Shown piece after piece: positions 24,818 through 33,911 of a stretch of DNA of 64,000 bases. This DNA is from CBFIDE01 sp965661265 (GTDB taxonomy: Bacteria > Bacteroidota > Bacteroidia > Flavobacteriales > Schleiferiaceae): positions 23,976-87,975 of the forward strand of contig CBFIDE010000009.1 of NCBI GenBank assembly GCA_965661265.1, written 5' to 3'. Both the position numbers and the translations under genes were made by a program. The notes beneath the pieces are model-generated. The model ran no database searches, was not told where the DNA came from, and worked only from the letters and a program-made list of their open reading frames with translations. Numbering within the stretch: the first letter of the stretch is position 1; every line of letters starts with the position of its first letter.

Positions 24818-26305
24818 ATGGGGATTGTAATTAATCAAACTTTAAGGAATTCCATAAGCACCTATTTAGGGATAGTTATTGGTGCCGTAAATACTCTTTG
24901 GATCAGTACTTGGGCTTTTAATGATGATCCTGCTTATTTTGGTTTTGTCCAGATTTTACTGAGCTCCGTTCTCATTATATCCACTTTTGTAAGTTTTGGT
25001 GCGCCAAATATTGTCTTAAAGTATTTCTCGTCTTTTAATGAACAAGAAAGAGCCAAGTTATTTGGGTTTTCAGTACTTCTTCCTCTTATATTTATTGGTC
25101 TTTTTAGCTGGTATTTAAGTGGACATGAGGCTGGAGTAGCAGCAATGCTAACAGAAAAGGAATCCGATAAAAGATTATTACTTCAGTACATATCCTATCT
25201 TATTCCACTGAGTTTATTTAACATTTACTTTGAGATTTTCTCAAGCTTCTCACAGGTTCATTTTAAATCAATTCTTCCAAATTTCTTAAAAGAAGCCTAT
25301 AGAAAACTATTCACTTCTGTGATTTTGATTTTATATGGATTCGGACTTATAAGCTTTGATTTATTTGTATTTCTATTTACGGTAAGCTTTTTTTCTCAAT
25401 GGCTTTTCTTACTGATTCACTTAATGACTAAAGGGCATTTAAAAATTTCATTCTCTACAAGAGGTCTTCCATATAGAAAGCTCTTAGACTATGGATTTTT
25501 TGGCATTCTTACTTTTGGAGGTTCCTTGCTCATCAACAGAATTGATGGCTTGATGATTAGTAGGTATTTAGATTTGGAAAGCGTTGCTTTTTATACCATT
25601 GGATTCTTTATTGGAAGTGTAATTAGCACTCCGGGTAAAGCAAGTACCGGTATTATAAGGCCTATATTGAGCAAGGCTTTAGATAGGGGAGATATGACTG
25701 AAGTTTATAATCTCTATGTAAAGTCATGTATAACTCTTTCTATAACAGCCGGTTGGATTTTCATGCTGGTTTGGATTAACGTTTGGGATATCTATCAATT
25801 AATTCCTGAGAAATTTCATGGTGGTGAATGGGTGGTGTTTTATATAGCTCTTTCAAGGTGGGTAAATATGGCCAGTGGAATCAATGGTCACATCATTATT
25901 ATGAGCCAATATTATAGATTCAATCTTTGGTCTAACGTCTTTTTAATAGTACTGACCGTTTTATCTAATCTGTGGTTAATTCCAATCTATGGAATCACCG
26001 GAGCAGCAATGGCATCAGCTTTGGTAATGATTTTGGATCAAATAATCAGAATGAGTTTTGTCTACTATAAATTCAAAATTCATCCGTTTAATAGAAAATA
26101 TTTTATGGCCGCCGCATTCTTAGGAGTATGCATTTTAGGCTTCTACTATTTCAATCCGGGGCTTGGTTTTATTGTCAATATTTTGCTTAAATCGTTTATT
26201 GCAACTTTAGTATTTGGCTTCTTGGTTTATTACTTTAGGCTTTCGCCCGATATGAACGGAACTCTAAATGGGCTATTGAAGAAATATTTGGCAAAGAAAT
26301 CTTGA
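24818..26305 (+). CDS. Polysaccharide flippase of the Wzx/MATE-like (MVF) superfamily
   Basis: A 495-residue inner-membrane protein with about 14 helices, resembling Wzx O-antigen flippases that turn lipid-linked oligosaccharides to the periplasmic face. FGILTFGGSLLINRIDGLMISRYLDLESVAFYTIG is the central motif seen in polysaccharide biosynthesis proteins of the MVF superfamily, and IPIYGITGAAMASALVM is the C-terminal repeat of the same helix pattern. The start follows the sulfotransferase by 3 bases, and the stop overlaps the next start (TGATG). No Wzy polymerase is recognisable in the window, so either a shorter oligosaccharide is moved or the polymerase lies outside. The lipid-linked substrate is unknown. 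Confidence 0.87.
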   Translation: MGIVINQTLRNSISTYLGIVIGAVNTLWISTWAFNDDPAYFGFVQILLSSVLIISTFVSFGAPNIVLKYFSSFNEQERAKLFGFSVLLPLIFIGLFSWYLSGHEAGVAAMLTEKESDKRLLLQYISYLIPLSLFNIYFEIFSSFSQVHFKSILPNFLKEAYRKLFTSVILILYGFGLISFDLFVFLFTVSFFSQWLFLLIHLMTKGHLKISFSTRGLPYRKLLDYGFFGILTFGGSLLINRIDGLMISRYLDLESVAFYTIGFFIGSVISTPGKASTGIIRPILSKALDRGDMTEVYNLYVKSCITLSITAGWIFMLVWINVWDIYQLIPEKFHGGEWVVFYIALSRWVNMASGINGHIIIMSQYYRFNLWSNVFLIVLTVLSNLWLIPIYGITGAAMASALVMILDQIIRMSFVYYKFKIHPFNRKYFMAAAFLGVCILGFYYFNPGLGFIVNILLKSFIATLVFGFLVYYFRLSPDMNGTLNGLLKKYLAKKS

Positions 26306-27594
26306 TGGAGTCTATAATTAGGGAATATGTTTTAAAACATTTTTGGACTGTTTATTCGGCCCCAAAAGGCTTTGATATGCAGTTGTCTGATTGCGACTTA
26401 AATATTTCCAATAAAGCTTTAAACTACATCAAGAAAAAGGAAACATCTGATATTCCTATTGGCTTATTTCAATCTAACGGAAGAGATATTGCCGTCTTTT
26501 GGCCAAGAATAGATACAGATCAGCTCTTTGACATAAAAGATTCTAAGTTGAGCCCGAGCTTTGATTTTATAGCCTCCTCCTTTATTCTTCTATCGGGCTA
26601 TCATGAGTTTCATGAACAAGGAGATGAATCAAGGATGGATGTTCAGAATAGTATTTTGTACAAGCTGAAGATGCACAGATTTCCTGTGGTCAATTATTAC
26701 TTTCATGAGTTTAAGTTAGCTCTAGAAAAACACTATCAAATTGAATTAGCGTTTAAGCATCCAAAAGCAAGAATCTTTTTAAGTCATGATATCGATAGGA
26801 CTAAATCCGGATGGAAAGAAGGAGGAATGTATGCTCTTAAAAATGGAGCTATTTTTAAAGTTATAGGAGCTATTTGGTCAAAGTTAATTGCCAAAGATCC
26901 CTGGGATAATTTAGATTATATCGCTGAATTGGAAGAAAAGCATAGCATGCGATCATGCTTTTACTTTTTACCAGAGAAGTCTAAAGAAAATGCTGATTAT
27001 GATATCGGCCTTGAGCCATATCCGAGCCTAATGAAGAAACTAGACAAACAAGGGCATGAAGTAGGTTTGCATGGTAGTTTAGGCTCTCATCAGGATGTTG
27101 AATTATTAAAAAGCAATTCAGATAAAGTTTTTCCTAGACCTATTTCCAACCGCTTTCATTTCTTGAATTTCAACTATAAGCACACTATTCAAGTTTTAGA
27201 AAAGTCAAAGATTAAGACAGATAGCTCCTTAGGCTTCTACAATGAAATTGGTTTTAGAAATGGTACATCACATCCATTCTACTTATTTGATCATGTTAAT
27301 TTTAAGGCTAGTGATGTTTTAGAGATTCCATTGAACTGCATGGATACAAGTTTCAGAAAATCTACATATCTAGGGAGTAGTGCTCAAGAAGCAATAGAGT
27401 TGATAGAAGAGTTGGCACAGGAAGTAGAAAAATTTAATGGCTGTTTGGGTATTTTATGGCACAACAATTATGTGTCAGATTATAAATTTGAAACTTGGAA
27501 AAGAGTTTACATTGAGTTATTAGAAAAGTATTCAAATCGCTTTCTTTGTAGAACACCAAGCCAGATGTGGCACGAGTTGAAGAAAGAATCGTGA
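26305..27594 (+). CDS. NodB-like polysaccharide deacetylase-family protein
   Basis: A 429-residue protein with a NodB homology domain in its C-terminal half. IFLSHDIDRTKSGWKEG carries the Asp-His-Asp metal motif, and HEVGLHGSLGSHQD and GILWHNNYVSDYKF are the later family motifs with His ligands. The N-terminal 140 residues form a less known lead domain seen in Bacteroidota members. The likely reaction is removal of N- or O-acetyl groups from a sugar, though some homologues act on other substrates. I use ATG 26305, which overlaps the flippase stop, rather than the TTG at 26302. The last codons overlap the following glycosyltransferase (GTGA). No signal peptide is visible, so it should work in the cytoplasm before export. 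Confidence 0.85.
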   Translation: MESIIREYVLKHFWTVYSAPKGFDMQLSDCDLNISNKALNYIKKKETSDIPIGLFQSNGRDIAVFWPRIDTDQLFDIKDSKLSPSFDFIASSFILLSGYHEFHEQGDESRMDVQNSILYKLKMHRFPVVNYYFHEFKLALEKHYQIELAFKHPKARIFLSHDIDRTKSGWKEGGMYALKNGAIFKVIGAIWSKLIAKDPWDNLDYIAELEEKHSMRSCFYFLPEKSKENADYDIGLEPYPSLMKKLDKQGHEVGLHGSLGSHQDVELLKSNSDKVFPRPISNRFHFLNFNYKHTIQVLEKSKIKTDSSLGFYNEIGFRNGTSHPFYLFDHVNFKASDVLEIPLNCMDTSFRKSTYLGSSAQEAIELIEELAQEVEKFNGCLGILWHNNYVSDYKFETWKRVYIELLEKYSNRFLCRTPSQMWHELKKES

Positions 27595-28709
27595 AGAAAG
27601 TAGCTTTTATACAGAATCGAGTCCAAAGAGGAGGTAGATTTCAGGTCAGCGTTCAAATGATAAAGGCGCTAAATGAAATGGGGATAGAGCCTGATTTCTA
27701 TTGCTATAGAGCGCGCTTAAAAAGTGATCAAATCAAAAGAGAGTATGATGAAAGTCTGTCGTTTAACTTTATAGTAATCCCAGAACTGAAGCTACCATTT
27801 GAATGGAATATCTTATTCTTTAATAGAGTAATCAATAGATATTTAAAGATTTACGATTTGGTTATCAATAGCAATAATACTAGTTATGGCTTATCTCCAG
27901 ATTTAAATCTTATGAGTTATGTGCATTTTCCTAGAAAGTACAGAATGCGCAGTCCGCTTAAATCCATTCATTTTCCAGAAGGGCAAAAGAAATCGTTCTT
28001 AGATATAGGATCTGATCCGCTAAGGCTGGCAGGCTTTTACTATCGTTGGGATAAAGGAATTTACTTAAGTGATATGCAGATTGCAAATAGTCAATTTACT
28101 GCAGAAGCCATTGCAAAGACATATCATGTAAACCCACCTCAGGTGTTATATCCGCCAGTAGATGTAGAAATAATACAACCAAAAAAGAAGGCAAAAACCA
28201 TCATCAGTTTGGGCAGATTTTCAGCTGATAAAAGACAACTTGAACAGATTAAGATGATGAGTGATTTGCCCGATTATCGCCTTGTGCTTATGGGTTTTGT
28301 CAATGATAAGCCATATTATGAGAAGTGCCAAAAGGCGATTAAAGATCTTAACTTAGAAAATGTTGAGTTTTGGCCAGATGCTACAATAGAAGAGAGGAAT
28401 GAGCTTTTAGCAGAGTCTCAATTCTTTATTCACACTCTTAGAAATGAACCTTTTGGGATAACCGCAGTGCAGGCCATTGCAGCAGGAGCCATTCCTTTAG
28501 TGCATAATAGCGGTGGTCAAAAAGAAGTAGTTCCTATTGATGAACTAAGGTTTGATAAAGAAAGTGAGATTCCTTCATTGTTTGAAGGTTTGAAATCGCA
28601 AGAAGTTTTAGATGAGTATAGAGATAAACTTCAGGCTCATATCAAGCAATTCTCATCAGAAAGCTTCAGAGAGTTATTTAAAAACTTAGTTTTGAAGAAA
28701 ATCAGATAG
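27591..28709 (+). CDS. Glycosyltransferase family 4 protein
   Basis: A 372-residue GT4-type enzyme. It opens with KKVAFIQNRVQRGGRFQVSVQ and has the donor-binding domain with TIISLGRFSADKRQLEQI and the motif EPFGITAVQAIAAGAIPLVHNSGGQKE, where the first Glu and the EPFG loop are characteristic. The GTG at 27591 overlaps the deacetylase stop by 4 bases; an upstream GTG at 27567 lies well inside that gene and is less likely. Strong coupling places it in the polysaccharide operon. The donor and acceptor are unknown. It ends 1 base before the TTG start of the second sulfotransferase. Confidence 0.87.
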   Translation: MKKVAFIQNRVQRGGRFQVSVQMIKALNEMGIEPDFYCYRARLKSDQIKREYDESLSFNFIVIPELKLPFEWNILFFNRVINRYLKIYDLVINSNNTSYGLSPDLNLMSYVHFPRKYRMRSPLKSIHFPEGQKKSFLDIGSDPLRLAGFYYRWDKGIYLSDMQIANSQFTAEAIAKTYHVNPPQVLYPPVDVEIIQPKKKAKTIISLGRFSADKRQLEQIKMMSDLPDYRLVLMGFVNDKPYYEKCQKAIKDLNLENVEFWPDATIEERNELLAESQFFIHTLRNEPFGITAVQAIAAGAIPLVHNSGGQKEVVPIDELRFDKESEIPSLFEGLKSQEVLDEYRDKLQAHIKQFSSESFRELFKNLVLKKIR

Positions 28710-28710
28710 C

Positions 28711-29547
28711 TTGAAGAAGCAAGAATTAATAAAACTTTGGTGGAAAGAGCAGAAGAATTTCTGGAATGCTCTGAAATTGCAATCAAAACTTTATTCTCCA
28801 AAAGGAATAGACAAAAGTTTAGTTGAGGATGTTTTTAATTCTTCTCCAGTTTTTGTTTTATCAACCGGTAGGTGCGGCACTCAACTTCTTACAGACTTAT
28901 TTGGCTTAGCCGATTCTGTACAAGTAGAACATGAGCCTGAACCGGAATTAATATATCCAGGAAAGTATGCTTATGAGCATAAGAATGAAATAAAAGCATT
29001 AGAGGCCTTATTTATTGGGGCAAGATATGAACGCATTAGAAATGCTCATATTCAGAATAAGAGATATATAGAAACTAATAATCGAATAAGTTTTTTAGCA
29101 GAAGCCATTGCTAATCTTTTTCCAAATGCAAAGTTTATTCATCTAGTCAGAAAACCAGAAGCATTTATTAGGTCAGGATTAGGTAGAAATTGGTACCAAG
29201 GTGCTAATATTACAGATGAAGGAAGAATTAGACCTGAAGATTCAGATTTTAATTCTTGGACTGAAGCAGATAAAATTGCTTGGTTATGGAATGAGACAAA
29301 TTCATGTATTGAAGAATTCAAGTCTAAGCTAGACTCAGGAAGAGTAATGCTAATAAGATCAGAGGATTTATTTTCCAAGCCAGAAGTGAGTGAGAAAGTC
29401 TTCGATTTTTTAAACCTTAAAGCACCTTTAAGAAAAGATATTGAGAGAATTATTGCTACTCCTGTGAACAAGGGAAAGTCTAGCATTAAAAGTACAATTG
29501 ACTTTAATAAAGAATTGGTTTCTTTGCGAGCCAAGTATTATAACTAA
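28711..29547 (+). CDS. Sulfotransferase (PAPS-dependent), second copy
   Basis: A 278-residue sulfotransferase-family protein distinct from the one at 23960. FVLSTGRCGTQLLTDLF is the 5'-phosphosulfate loop (about residues 49-65), and FIHLVRKPEAFIRSGLGRNW is the 3'-phosphate site. MLIRSEDLFSKPEV follows, as in the Sulfotransfer_3-like families. The start is TTG, one base after the preceding stop; no suitable ATG exists before the PAPS loop. Two dissimilar sulfotransferases within a 6-kb operon suggest that two different positions or sugars are sulfated. Similar folds also occur in Stf0-like and nodulation sulfotransferases, so the acceptor is not known. Confidence 0.82.
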   Translation: MKKQELIKLWWKEQKNFWNALKLQSKLYSPKGIDKSLVEDVFNSSPVFVLSTGRCGTQLLTDLFGLADSVQVEHEPEPELIYPGKYAYEHKNEIKALEALFIGARYERIRNAHIQNKRYIETNNRISFLAEAIANLFPNAKFIHLVRKPEAFIRSGLGRNWYQGANITDEGRIRPEDSDFNSWTEADKIAWLWNETNSCIEEFKSKLDSGRVMLIRSEDLFSKPEVSEKVFDFLNLKAPLRKDIERIIATPVNKGKSSIKSTIDFNKELVSLRAKYYN

Positions 29548-29553
29548 TAGAAT

Positions 29554-30219
29554 ATGAAACTGAATAACTTACCAATAATTGGAAAATTAGCTGCCAATCT
29601 TAAGCAACAACTTTTTCCTAAGGTAAAGTTTGAGAACTCAAGCCAGTATTGGGAAGAGCGCTATGCAAAAGAAGGTAATTCTGGTGATGGTTCTTATAAT
29701 AATCTTGCAGAGCACAAAGCTGAAGTGATCAATGAATTTGTCAAGTCAAATGATATTAAAACAGTAATTGAGTTTGGAAGTGGAGACGGAAATCAGTTAA
29801 AAATGTTTGATTTTGAAAATTACATCGGTTTTGATGTGTCCGATACAATTCTAGAGAAGTGTAGAGAAATGTATAAGGCAGATCAGACCAAAAAGTTTTT
29901 GAATGTCAGAAATTATTCAGATCAACAAGCAGAATTTAGTATGTCACTTGATGTGATTTATCATTTAGTTGAAGATTCAATTTATGAAGCCTATATGAAG
30001 CAACTTACTTCATCAAGCTCAAAATATTTATTAGTTTTTAGCTCAAATAAAGTAGTTCCTGGCACAAGACAACATGTAAAGCATAGAGTATTTACAGATT
30101 GGATTGAAAAGCAAGGAGAGTTTAAGCAGATAAGCTACATTCCAAATAAGTATCCATTTGACTTAAACGATCCTGCGCATACTAGCATGGCAGACTTTTA
30201 CTTCTTTGAAAGAATCTAA
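29554..30219 (+). CDS. SAM-dependent class I methyltransferase
   Basis: A 221-residue Rossmann-fold methyltransferase. The SAM-binding motif I is TVIEFGSGDGNQLKMF, followed by YIGFDVSDTILEKCR as motif II; the later LDVIYHLVEDSIYEAYM region resembles motif III. The N-terminal hydrophobic stretch (GKLAANLKQQLF) is not a clear membrane helix. It is the last plus-strand gene of the polysaccharide operon, 6 bases behind the second sulfotransferase, and its stop codon overlaps that of the convergent FkbM gene. A sugar O-methylation role is inferred from context. Confidence 0.8.
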   Translation: MKLNNLPIIGKLAANLKQQLFPKVKFENSSQYWEERYAKEGNSGDGSYNNLAEHKAEVINEFVKSNDIKTVIEFGSGDGNQLKMFDFENYIGFDVSDTILEKCREMYKADQTKKFLNVRNYSDQQAEFSMSLDVIYHLVEDSIYEAYMKQLTSSSSKYLLVFSSNKVVPGTRQHVKHRVFTDWIEKQGEFKQISYIPNKYPFDLNDPAHTSMADFYFFERI

Positions 30220-31139
30220 TTAGCAACTACATATTCTTGTACTAATTCTATCTTTTCTTTTGGTACAAAGAAGACATCTCTAACACCATTATCCTGACTG
30301 CGTCTAATAGTATCTGTTAGCTTAAGTTTGGATAGTTCTTCATGATGGTCGAAAAACAAATAGTCTTGATTTGACATTAAGGAATCAATTTTATCTTCAA
30401 TTCTGTTAAATAGAGTTTCACAGATAATGATTGGTCTATCATTTTGAATACAATTCATCATTCCTTTTAATACCATATCTTCTGTTGCCTCTGTATCAAT
30501 TTTTATCAGATCTACTTTAGAAATATTATTCTTAGCTCTGAATTCATCAAAAGTTTGAACTTGAACTATTGATTCTATCATTTCTCTATGTGATAATTTG
30601 TGTGCAAGATTTCCAACGCCTCCTAAATTATAATCAAGGAATGGATATTTTCTATTGGTAACCTCGTAAAATTTAGCTTCACCATTAGAATTGGAAAGAG
30701 CAATTTTGAATCCTTGAATTTGATTTGAAAGGCCATTTAATTCAATATTCTTTTTGAAATAATTAAATGGGCCATTACTTGGTTCAAAGCCCCAAACTTT
30801 TAGATTAGGATTTAAGGCTGCTCCCATGGTAGAGTAGAGGCCGGTATTTGCGCCTACATCAACAAAAGAATTGACCTTATTAATTAGGCTTTTGAAAATT
30901 GGAACATATTCAAATTGATCAACGCCATCCCAAAAAATATGTTTTGTCGCAAAACTTGTAGGATTAGTCCTGATTTTTATTGATTTTTCATTCAGTTTAA
31001 CCTTAATCGTTCCGCTCACGGGAATTTTTGTTTTCCACTTCCAATTCGGGGCCAACGATTTTATTAATGTTCTGTAGACACTATTTACTTGAGGATGATA
31101 AATTATTTTGTAAAAAAGGGATTTCATAAGTGTGTCCAT
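30216..31139 (-). CDS. FkbM-family methyltransferase
   Basis: A 307-residue SAM-dependent methyltransferase of the FkbM family, often found in capsule and glycan clusters. SFVDVGANTGLYSTMGAAL is motif I, VWGFEPSNGPFNYFKKNIELNGL is the family signature, and VDLIKIDTEATEDMVLKGM is motif III, with the Asp-Thr-Glu of FkbM proteins. A basic N-terminus of about 60 residues precedes the domain. It is on the strand opposite the polysaccharide operon, and its stop codon overlaps that of the operon's last gene by 4 bases. An alternative ATG is 12 bases inside the ORF (at 31127). The acceptor is unknown. Upstream, a box with two mismatches to TAnnTTTG is not convincing. Confidence 0.85.
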   Translation of the reverse strand: MDTLMKSLFYKIIYHPQVNSVYRTLIKSLAPNWKWKTKIPVSGTIKVKLNEKSIKIRTNPTSFATKHIFWDGVDQFEYVPIFKSLINKVNSFVDVGANTGLYSTMGAALNPNLKVWGFEPSNGPFNYFKKNIELNGLSNQIQGFKIALSNSNGEAKFYEVTNRKYPFLDYNLGGVGNLAHKLSHREMIESIVQVQTFDEFRAKNNISKVDLIKIDTEATEDMVLKGMMNCIQNDRPIIICETLFNRIEDKIDSLMSNQDYLFFDHHEELSKLKLTDTIRRSQDNGVRDVFFVPKEKIELVQEYVVAN

Positions 31140-31200
31140 AAATTTGATCGCAAAGTACTAATCTTACTATTATTATTCCCTTTTTTTTAATTCTACTAGC

Positions 31201-31647
31201 TTATTTGGTTCTTGTCCAAAGGGTGCTTTTTCCAATTAAAGAAAATCCGATATAGCCCTTAAAGAAAAGTTTACCGTCTTCTTGAAGAATAGCATAGCAA
31301 CTATAGGTACTTCCTGTTTTTGGATCGTAAATTTCTCCATCATTCCACTCGCCTTCATCACTATCCCATTTAAGTCCAGTAAGGATCACACTGCCTACAA
31401 TTTTTCTTTTCTGTAATTTCTCATCAGGATTTTCGACATCAATTTTCGGTGAGCTGCCGTCTGCATTCGTATCCTCTACTAACCAAATTACCTTGCCATA
31501 ATACTCATTACCCTTTTTAAAGACTTCTACTTTAGATCTATTATCTTCTGTATACCAAACCCCAACTATTTTATCATTCACTGATTGGGCCTTTAAAAAA
31601 GGGCTAGCAATAAAAATAAAACTAAGGGCAATTAAATACTTACTCAT
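31201..31647 (-). CDS. DUF2147 family exported protein
   Basis: A 148-residue exported protein with a signal peptide (MSKYLIALSFIFIASPFLKAQ) and a DUF2147 domain. The pattern VWYTEDNRSKVEVFKKGNEYYGKVIWL, then GSVILTGLKWDSDEGEWNDGEIYDPKTG, is diagnostic. These small beta-rich, lipocalin-like proteins are found in Bacteroidota and Proteobacteria, and their role is unknown. The start is 2 bases downstream of the yihY stop on the same strand, so the gene is probably transcribed with nadC and yihY. Its end is 62 bases before the FkbM gene start, with no obvious hairpin between. Confidence 0.85.
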   Translation of the reverse strand: MSKYLIALSFIFIASPFLKAQSVNDKIVGVWYTEDNRSKVEVFKKGNEYYGKVIWLVEDTNADGSSPKIDVENPDEKLQKRKIVGSVILTGLKWDSDEGEWNDGEIYDPKTGSTYSCYAILQEDGKLFFKGYIGFSLIGKSTLWTRTK

Positions 31648-31649
31648 TT

Positions 31650-32564
31650 TTAAAATGTTTTTTTATTAGACTTTATGGCTGAGCTAAAACTTACATTTAG
31701 TTCATAACCGATTATTAAAACTAAGGCATTTACATAAATCCACAAAAGGATTACCATAAGTGTGCCAATAGAACCATATAACTTATTATACTGTGAAAAG
31801 TTGCTTACATAATAACTAAAACCAAAGGATGATAGTAAAATTAATACTGTCGCAAGTATGGAACCAGGGCTTAAGAACCTCCATTTAGCCATCTTTCTTA
31901 ATCCTGAATTATAGAGAAGGGCAATAACTAATTGAATCATTAGGATAAAAATAATTATCCTTACTGTTTCAATTATTGTTGGGGATATTCTTTCTAAATT
32001 AATACTAGTCAGTAAGGAGTTTAATACCCCACCGCTAAATATGATCAGAACTAAACCGATAAGAAAAAGTAGGCTCAAGACAATTGTCAATAAAATTGAG
32101 ATTAGGTATTGCTTATACGCCCTATCTACATGTTCCTGATGAACACTGACAGTAAAATTACTGAGCAAACTGTTCACGCCATTTGTCGCGAAAAGCAAAG
32201 TGAAAAAGAAACCAAAGGATAGTAGGCCGGACCTCTTAATATTTAGAATATCTAAAAAGGTTGATTCCGCTAGATGAAAAGTATCTGGGGGCATGATGTT
32301 CCTTAGAACTTCAAAAATTTCATCATGCATGCCGTCAATTTGAAAGTAAGGTATTAAGGTAAATAGAAAGATTATTCCTGGAAAAAGCGCTAGGAAAAAT
32401 GAGTATGCTATACTACCAGCTCTATTGCTAATGTTACCGTTTACAATTCCTTGTAGAAAAAAATAGAGTACATCATAAAGGCTTAAACCTTCAAAAAAGG
32501 GGAGCTTAATTCTTTTAGCCTGAATTATTATTACTCTCCAAATTATTTTAATCCAGTTAATCAT
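31650..32564 (-). CDS. YihY/BrkB-family inner-membrane protein
   Basis: A 304-residue polytopic membrane protein of the YihY (UPF0761, formerly BrkB-like) family with about six helices. RAGSIAYSFFLALFPGIIFLFTLIPYF near the N-terminus is the family signature; FGFFFTLLFATNGVNSLLSNF is a second conserved stretch, and LYGSIGTLMVILLWIYVNALVLIIGYELN is the third. A transport or membrane-homeostasis role has been suggested for relatives, but the substrate is unproven. The start overlaps the nadC stop by one base (TAATG on the minus strand), so the two are translationally coupled. Confidence 0.85.
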   Translation of the reverse strand: MINWIKIIWRVIIIQAKRIKLPFFEGLSLYDVLYFFLQGIVNGNISNRAGSIAYSFFLALFPGIIFLFTLIPYFQIDGMHDEIFEVLRNIMPPDTFHLAESTFLDILNIKRSGLLSFGFFFTLLFATNGVNSLLSNFTVSVHQEHVDRAYKQYLISILLTIVLSLLFLIGLVLIIFSGGVLNSLLTSINLERISPTIIETVRIIIFILMIQLVIALLYNSGLRKMAKWRFLSPGSILATVLILLSSFGFSYYVSNFSQYNKLYGSIGTLMVILLWIYVNALVLIIGYELNVSFSSAIKSNKKTF

Positions 32565-33409
32565 TAAATCGCTTTCAAACTTAAATCTAAGCTTTTTACG
32601 CTATGTGTTAGGGCTCCAACCGAAATAAAATCAACTCCAGTTTTAGCGTATTCTCCTATTGTTTCCTCCGTAATTCCACCGCTAGACTCAGTTTCCATTA
32701 CTTTGTTCACTAATTCAACAGCCTTAAAGGTATCCTCAACACTGAAGTTGTCAAACATAATTCTTTGGACTTCTCCGCAGTTTAAGACTTCTTGAATCTC
32801 TTCAAAGTTTCTAGTTTCAACTTCAATTGGAATAGTCAATGAGTTGTTTTTTAAATACTCATGAGTCAATTCTATGGCTTTAGTTATCCCACCTGCAAAA
32901 TCAATATGATTGTCCTTAAGCATTATCATATCATACAGTCCCATTCTATGATTCATGCCACCTCCAATAATCACTGCTGCTTTCTCAAAAGCACGCAAAT
33001 TAGGTGTGGTTTTTCTCGTATCTAAAATTTTAGTGTTGGTCTGACCCATTAAGCTAATCAGGTGGTCTGTTTTACTAGCAATCCCACTCATTCTTTGCAT
33101 GAGGTTTAAAGCCAACCTCTCAGCTTTTAATAAAGATCTCTCAGGTCCGCAAATTGTAAAAGCAATATCACCTGGCTTTACTCTGGCTCCGTCTTGAATA
33201 AATATTTGAAGTTCAATAGAAGGATCTATTTGATGAAAAACTTCTTTAGCCACATCAACACCTGCAAGGATGCCGTTTTCTTTGACGATTAATTGCATCT
33301 TACCGATGGCCGATGCCGGAATACAACTGTTTCCACTATGGTCGCCTTCACCTATATCTTCAAGAATAGCCTTCTGTATAAAATCTTCCAAGTATCTTTG
33401 TGTCAACAT
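32564..33409 (-). CDS. nadC: Nicotinate-nucleotide pyrophosphorylase (quinolinate phosphoribosyltransferase)
   Basis: A 281-residue enzyme of NAD synthesis that joins quinolinate and PRPP and releases CO2. EDIGEGDHSGNSCIP is the conserved N-terminus, ALNLMQRMSGIAS and KILDTRKTTPNLRAFEKAAVIIGGGMNHRMGLYDMIMLKDNH contain the phosphoribosyl-binding Arg and Lys residues, and FISVGALTHSVKSLDLSLK closes the barrel. A TTG at 33421 is also in frame, but ATG 33409 (MLTQRYLEDF) gives the usual start. The gene is divergent from rlmH with only about 28 bases between starts, and is followed by yihY. No nadA or nadB is in the window. Confidence 0.95.
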   Translation of the reverse strand: MLTQRYLEDFIQKAILEDIGEGDHSGNSCIPASAIGKMQLIVKENGILAGVDVAKEVFHQIDPSIELQIFIQDGARVKPGDIAFTICGPERSLLKAERLALNLMQRMSGIASKTDHLISLMGQTNTKILDTRKTTPNLRAFEKAAVIIGGGMNHRMGLYDMIMLKDNHIDFAGGITKAIELTHEYLKNNSLTIPIEVETRNFEEIQEVLNCGEVQRIMFDNFSVEDTFKAVELVNKVMETESSGGITEETIGEYAKTGVDFISVGALTHSVKSLDLSLKAI

Positions 33410-33437
33410 CTGTAATTTCAAATTAACTTTTCTTTTT

Positions 33438-33911
33438 GTGAAAATAGTTTTAATTCAAACCGGAAAAACTAAAGATAATAGAGTTCAAGAACTAGCTGAT
33501 CTTTACTTTAACAGATTACAAAAGTACGTTGGATTTGAATGCCTTACAGTACCTGATTTAAAACAGACCAAAAATCTGAAAGAAAGTGCTGTAAAACAAA
33601 AAGAAGGTGAGCTTATTCTCAAATACTTTCAAGCTGGCGATCATATTGTTCTTTTAGATGAAAAAGGGAAGGACTATAGTTCTGAGAAATTTGCTGATCA
33701 TATTCAATCGGCAATGAATAGAGGGCCAAAAAGGATAGTTTTTGTGATTGGTGGTCCTTATGGCTTTGACCCAACAGTATATGCCAAGGCTCAAGAAAAA
33801 CTAAGATTGAGTAGTATGACGTTCTCCCATCAAATTATTAGAGCCATTTTTGCCGAACAATTATACCGCTGCTTCAGTATTTTAAATAATGAACCTTATC
33901 ACCACAGTTAA
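33438..33911 (+). CDS. rlmH: 23S rRNA (pseudouridine1915-N3)-methyltransferase
   Basis: A 157-residue SPOUT-fold methyltransferase that methylates pseudouridine 1915 in helix 69 of 23S rRNA. The C-terminal knot is clear: VIGGPYGFDPTVYAKAQEKLRLSSMTFSHQI, then RAIFAEQLYRCFSILNNEPYHH, the family's invariant end. The frame is open from 33270, which would add 56 residues antisense to nadC, so I use the GTG at 33438, which gives VKIVLIQTGKT and the standard family length. It is divergent from nadC and abuts rdgB with no gap. A very short leader and no clear -7 box were seen. Confidence 0.94.
   Translation: MKIVLIQTGKTKDNRVQELADLYFNRLQKYVGFECLTVPDLKQTKNLKESAVKQKEGELILKYFQAGDHIVLLDEKGKDYSSEKFADHIQSAMNRGPKRIVFVIGGPYGFDPTVYAKAQEKLRLSSMTFSHQIIRAIFAEQLYRCFSILNNEPYHHS

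Noticed and set aside
29139..29534. 131-codon open frame antisense to the second sulfotransferase
   Set aside because: No recognisable motif, and lies wholly within a clear PAPS sulfotransferase gene.
33270..33437. Longer N-terminus for rlmH
   Set aside because: It would be antisense to nadC and 56 residues longer than the family; the GTG at 33438 gives the normal protein.
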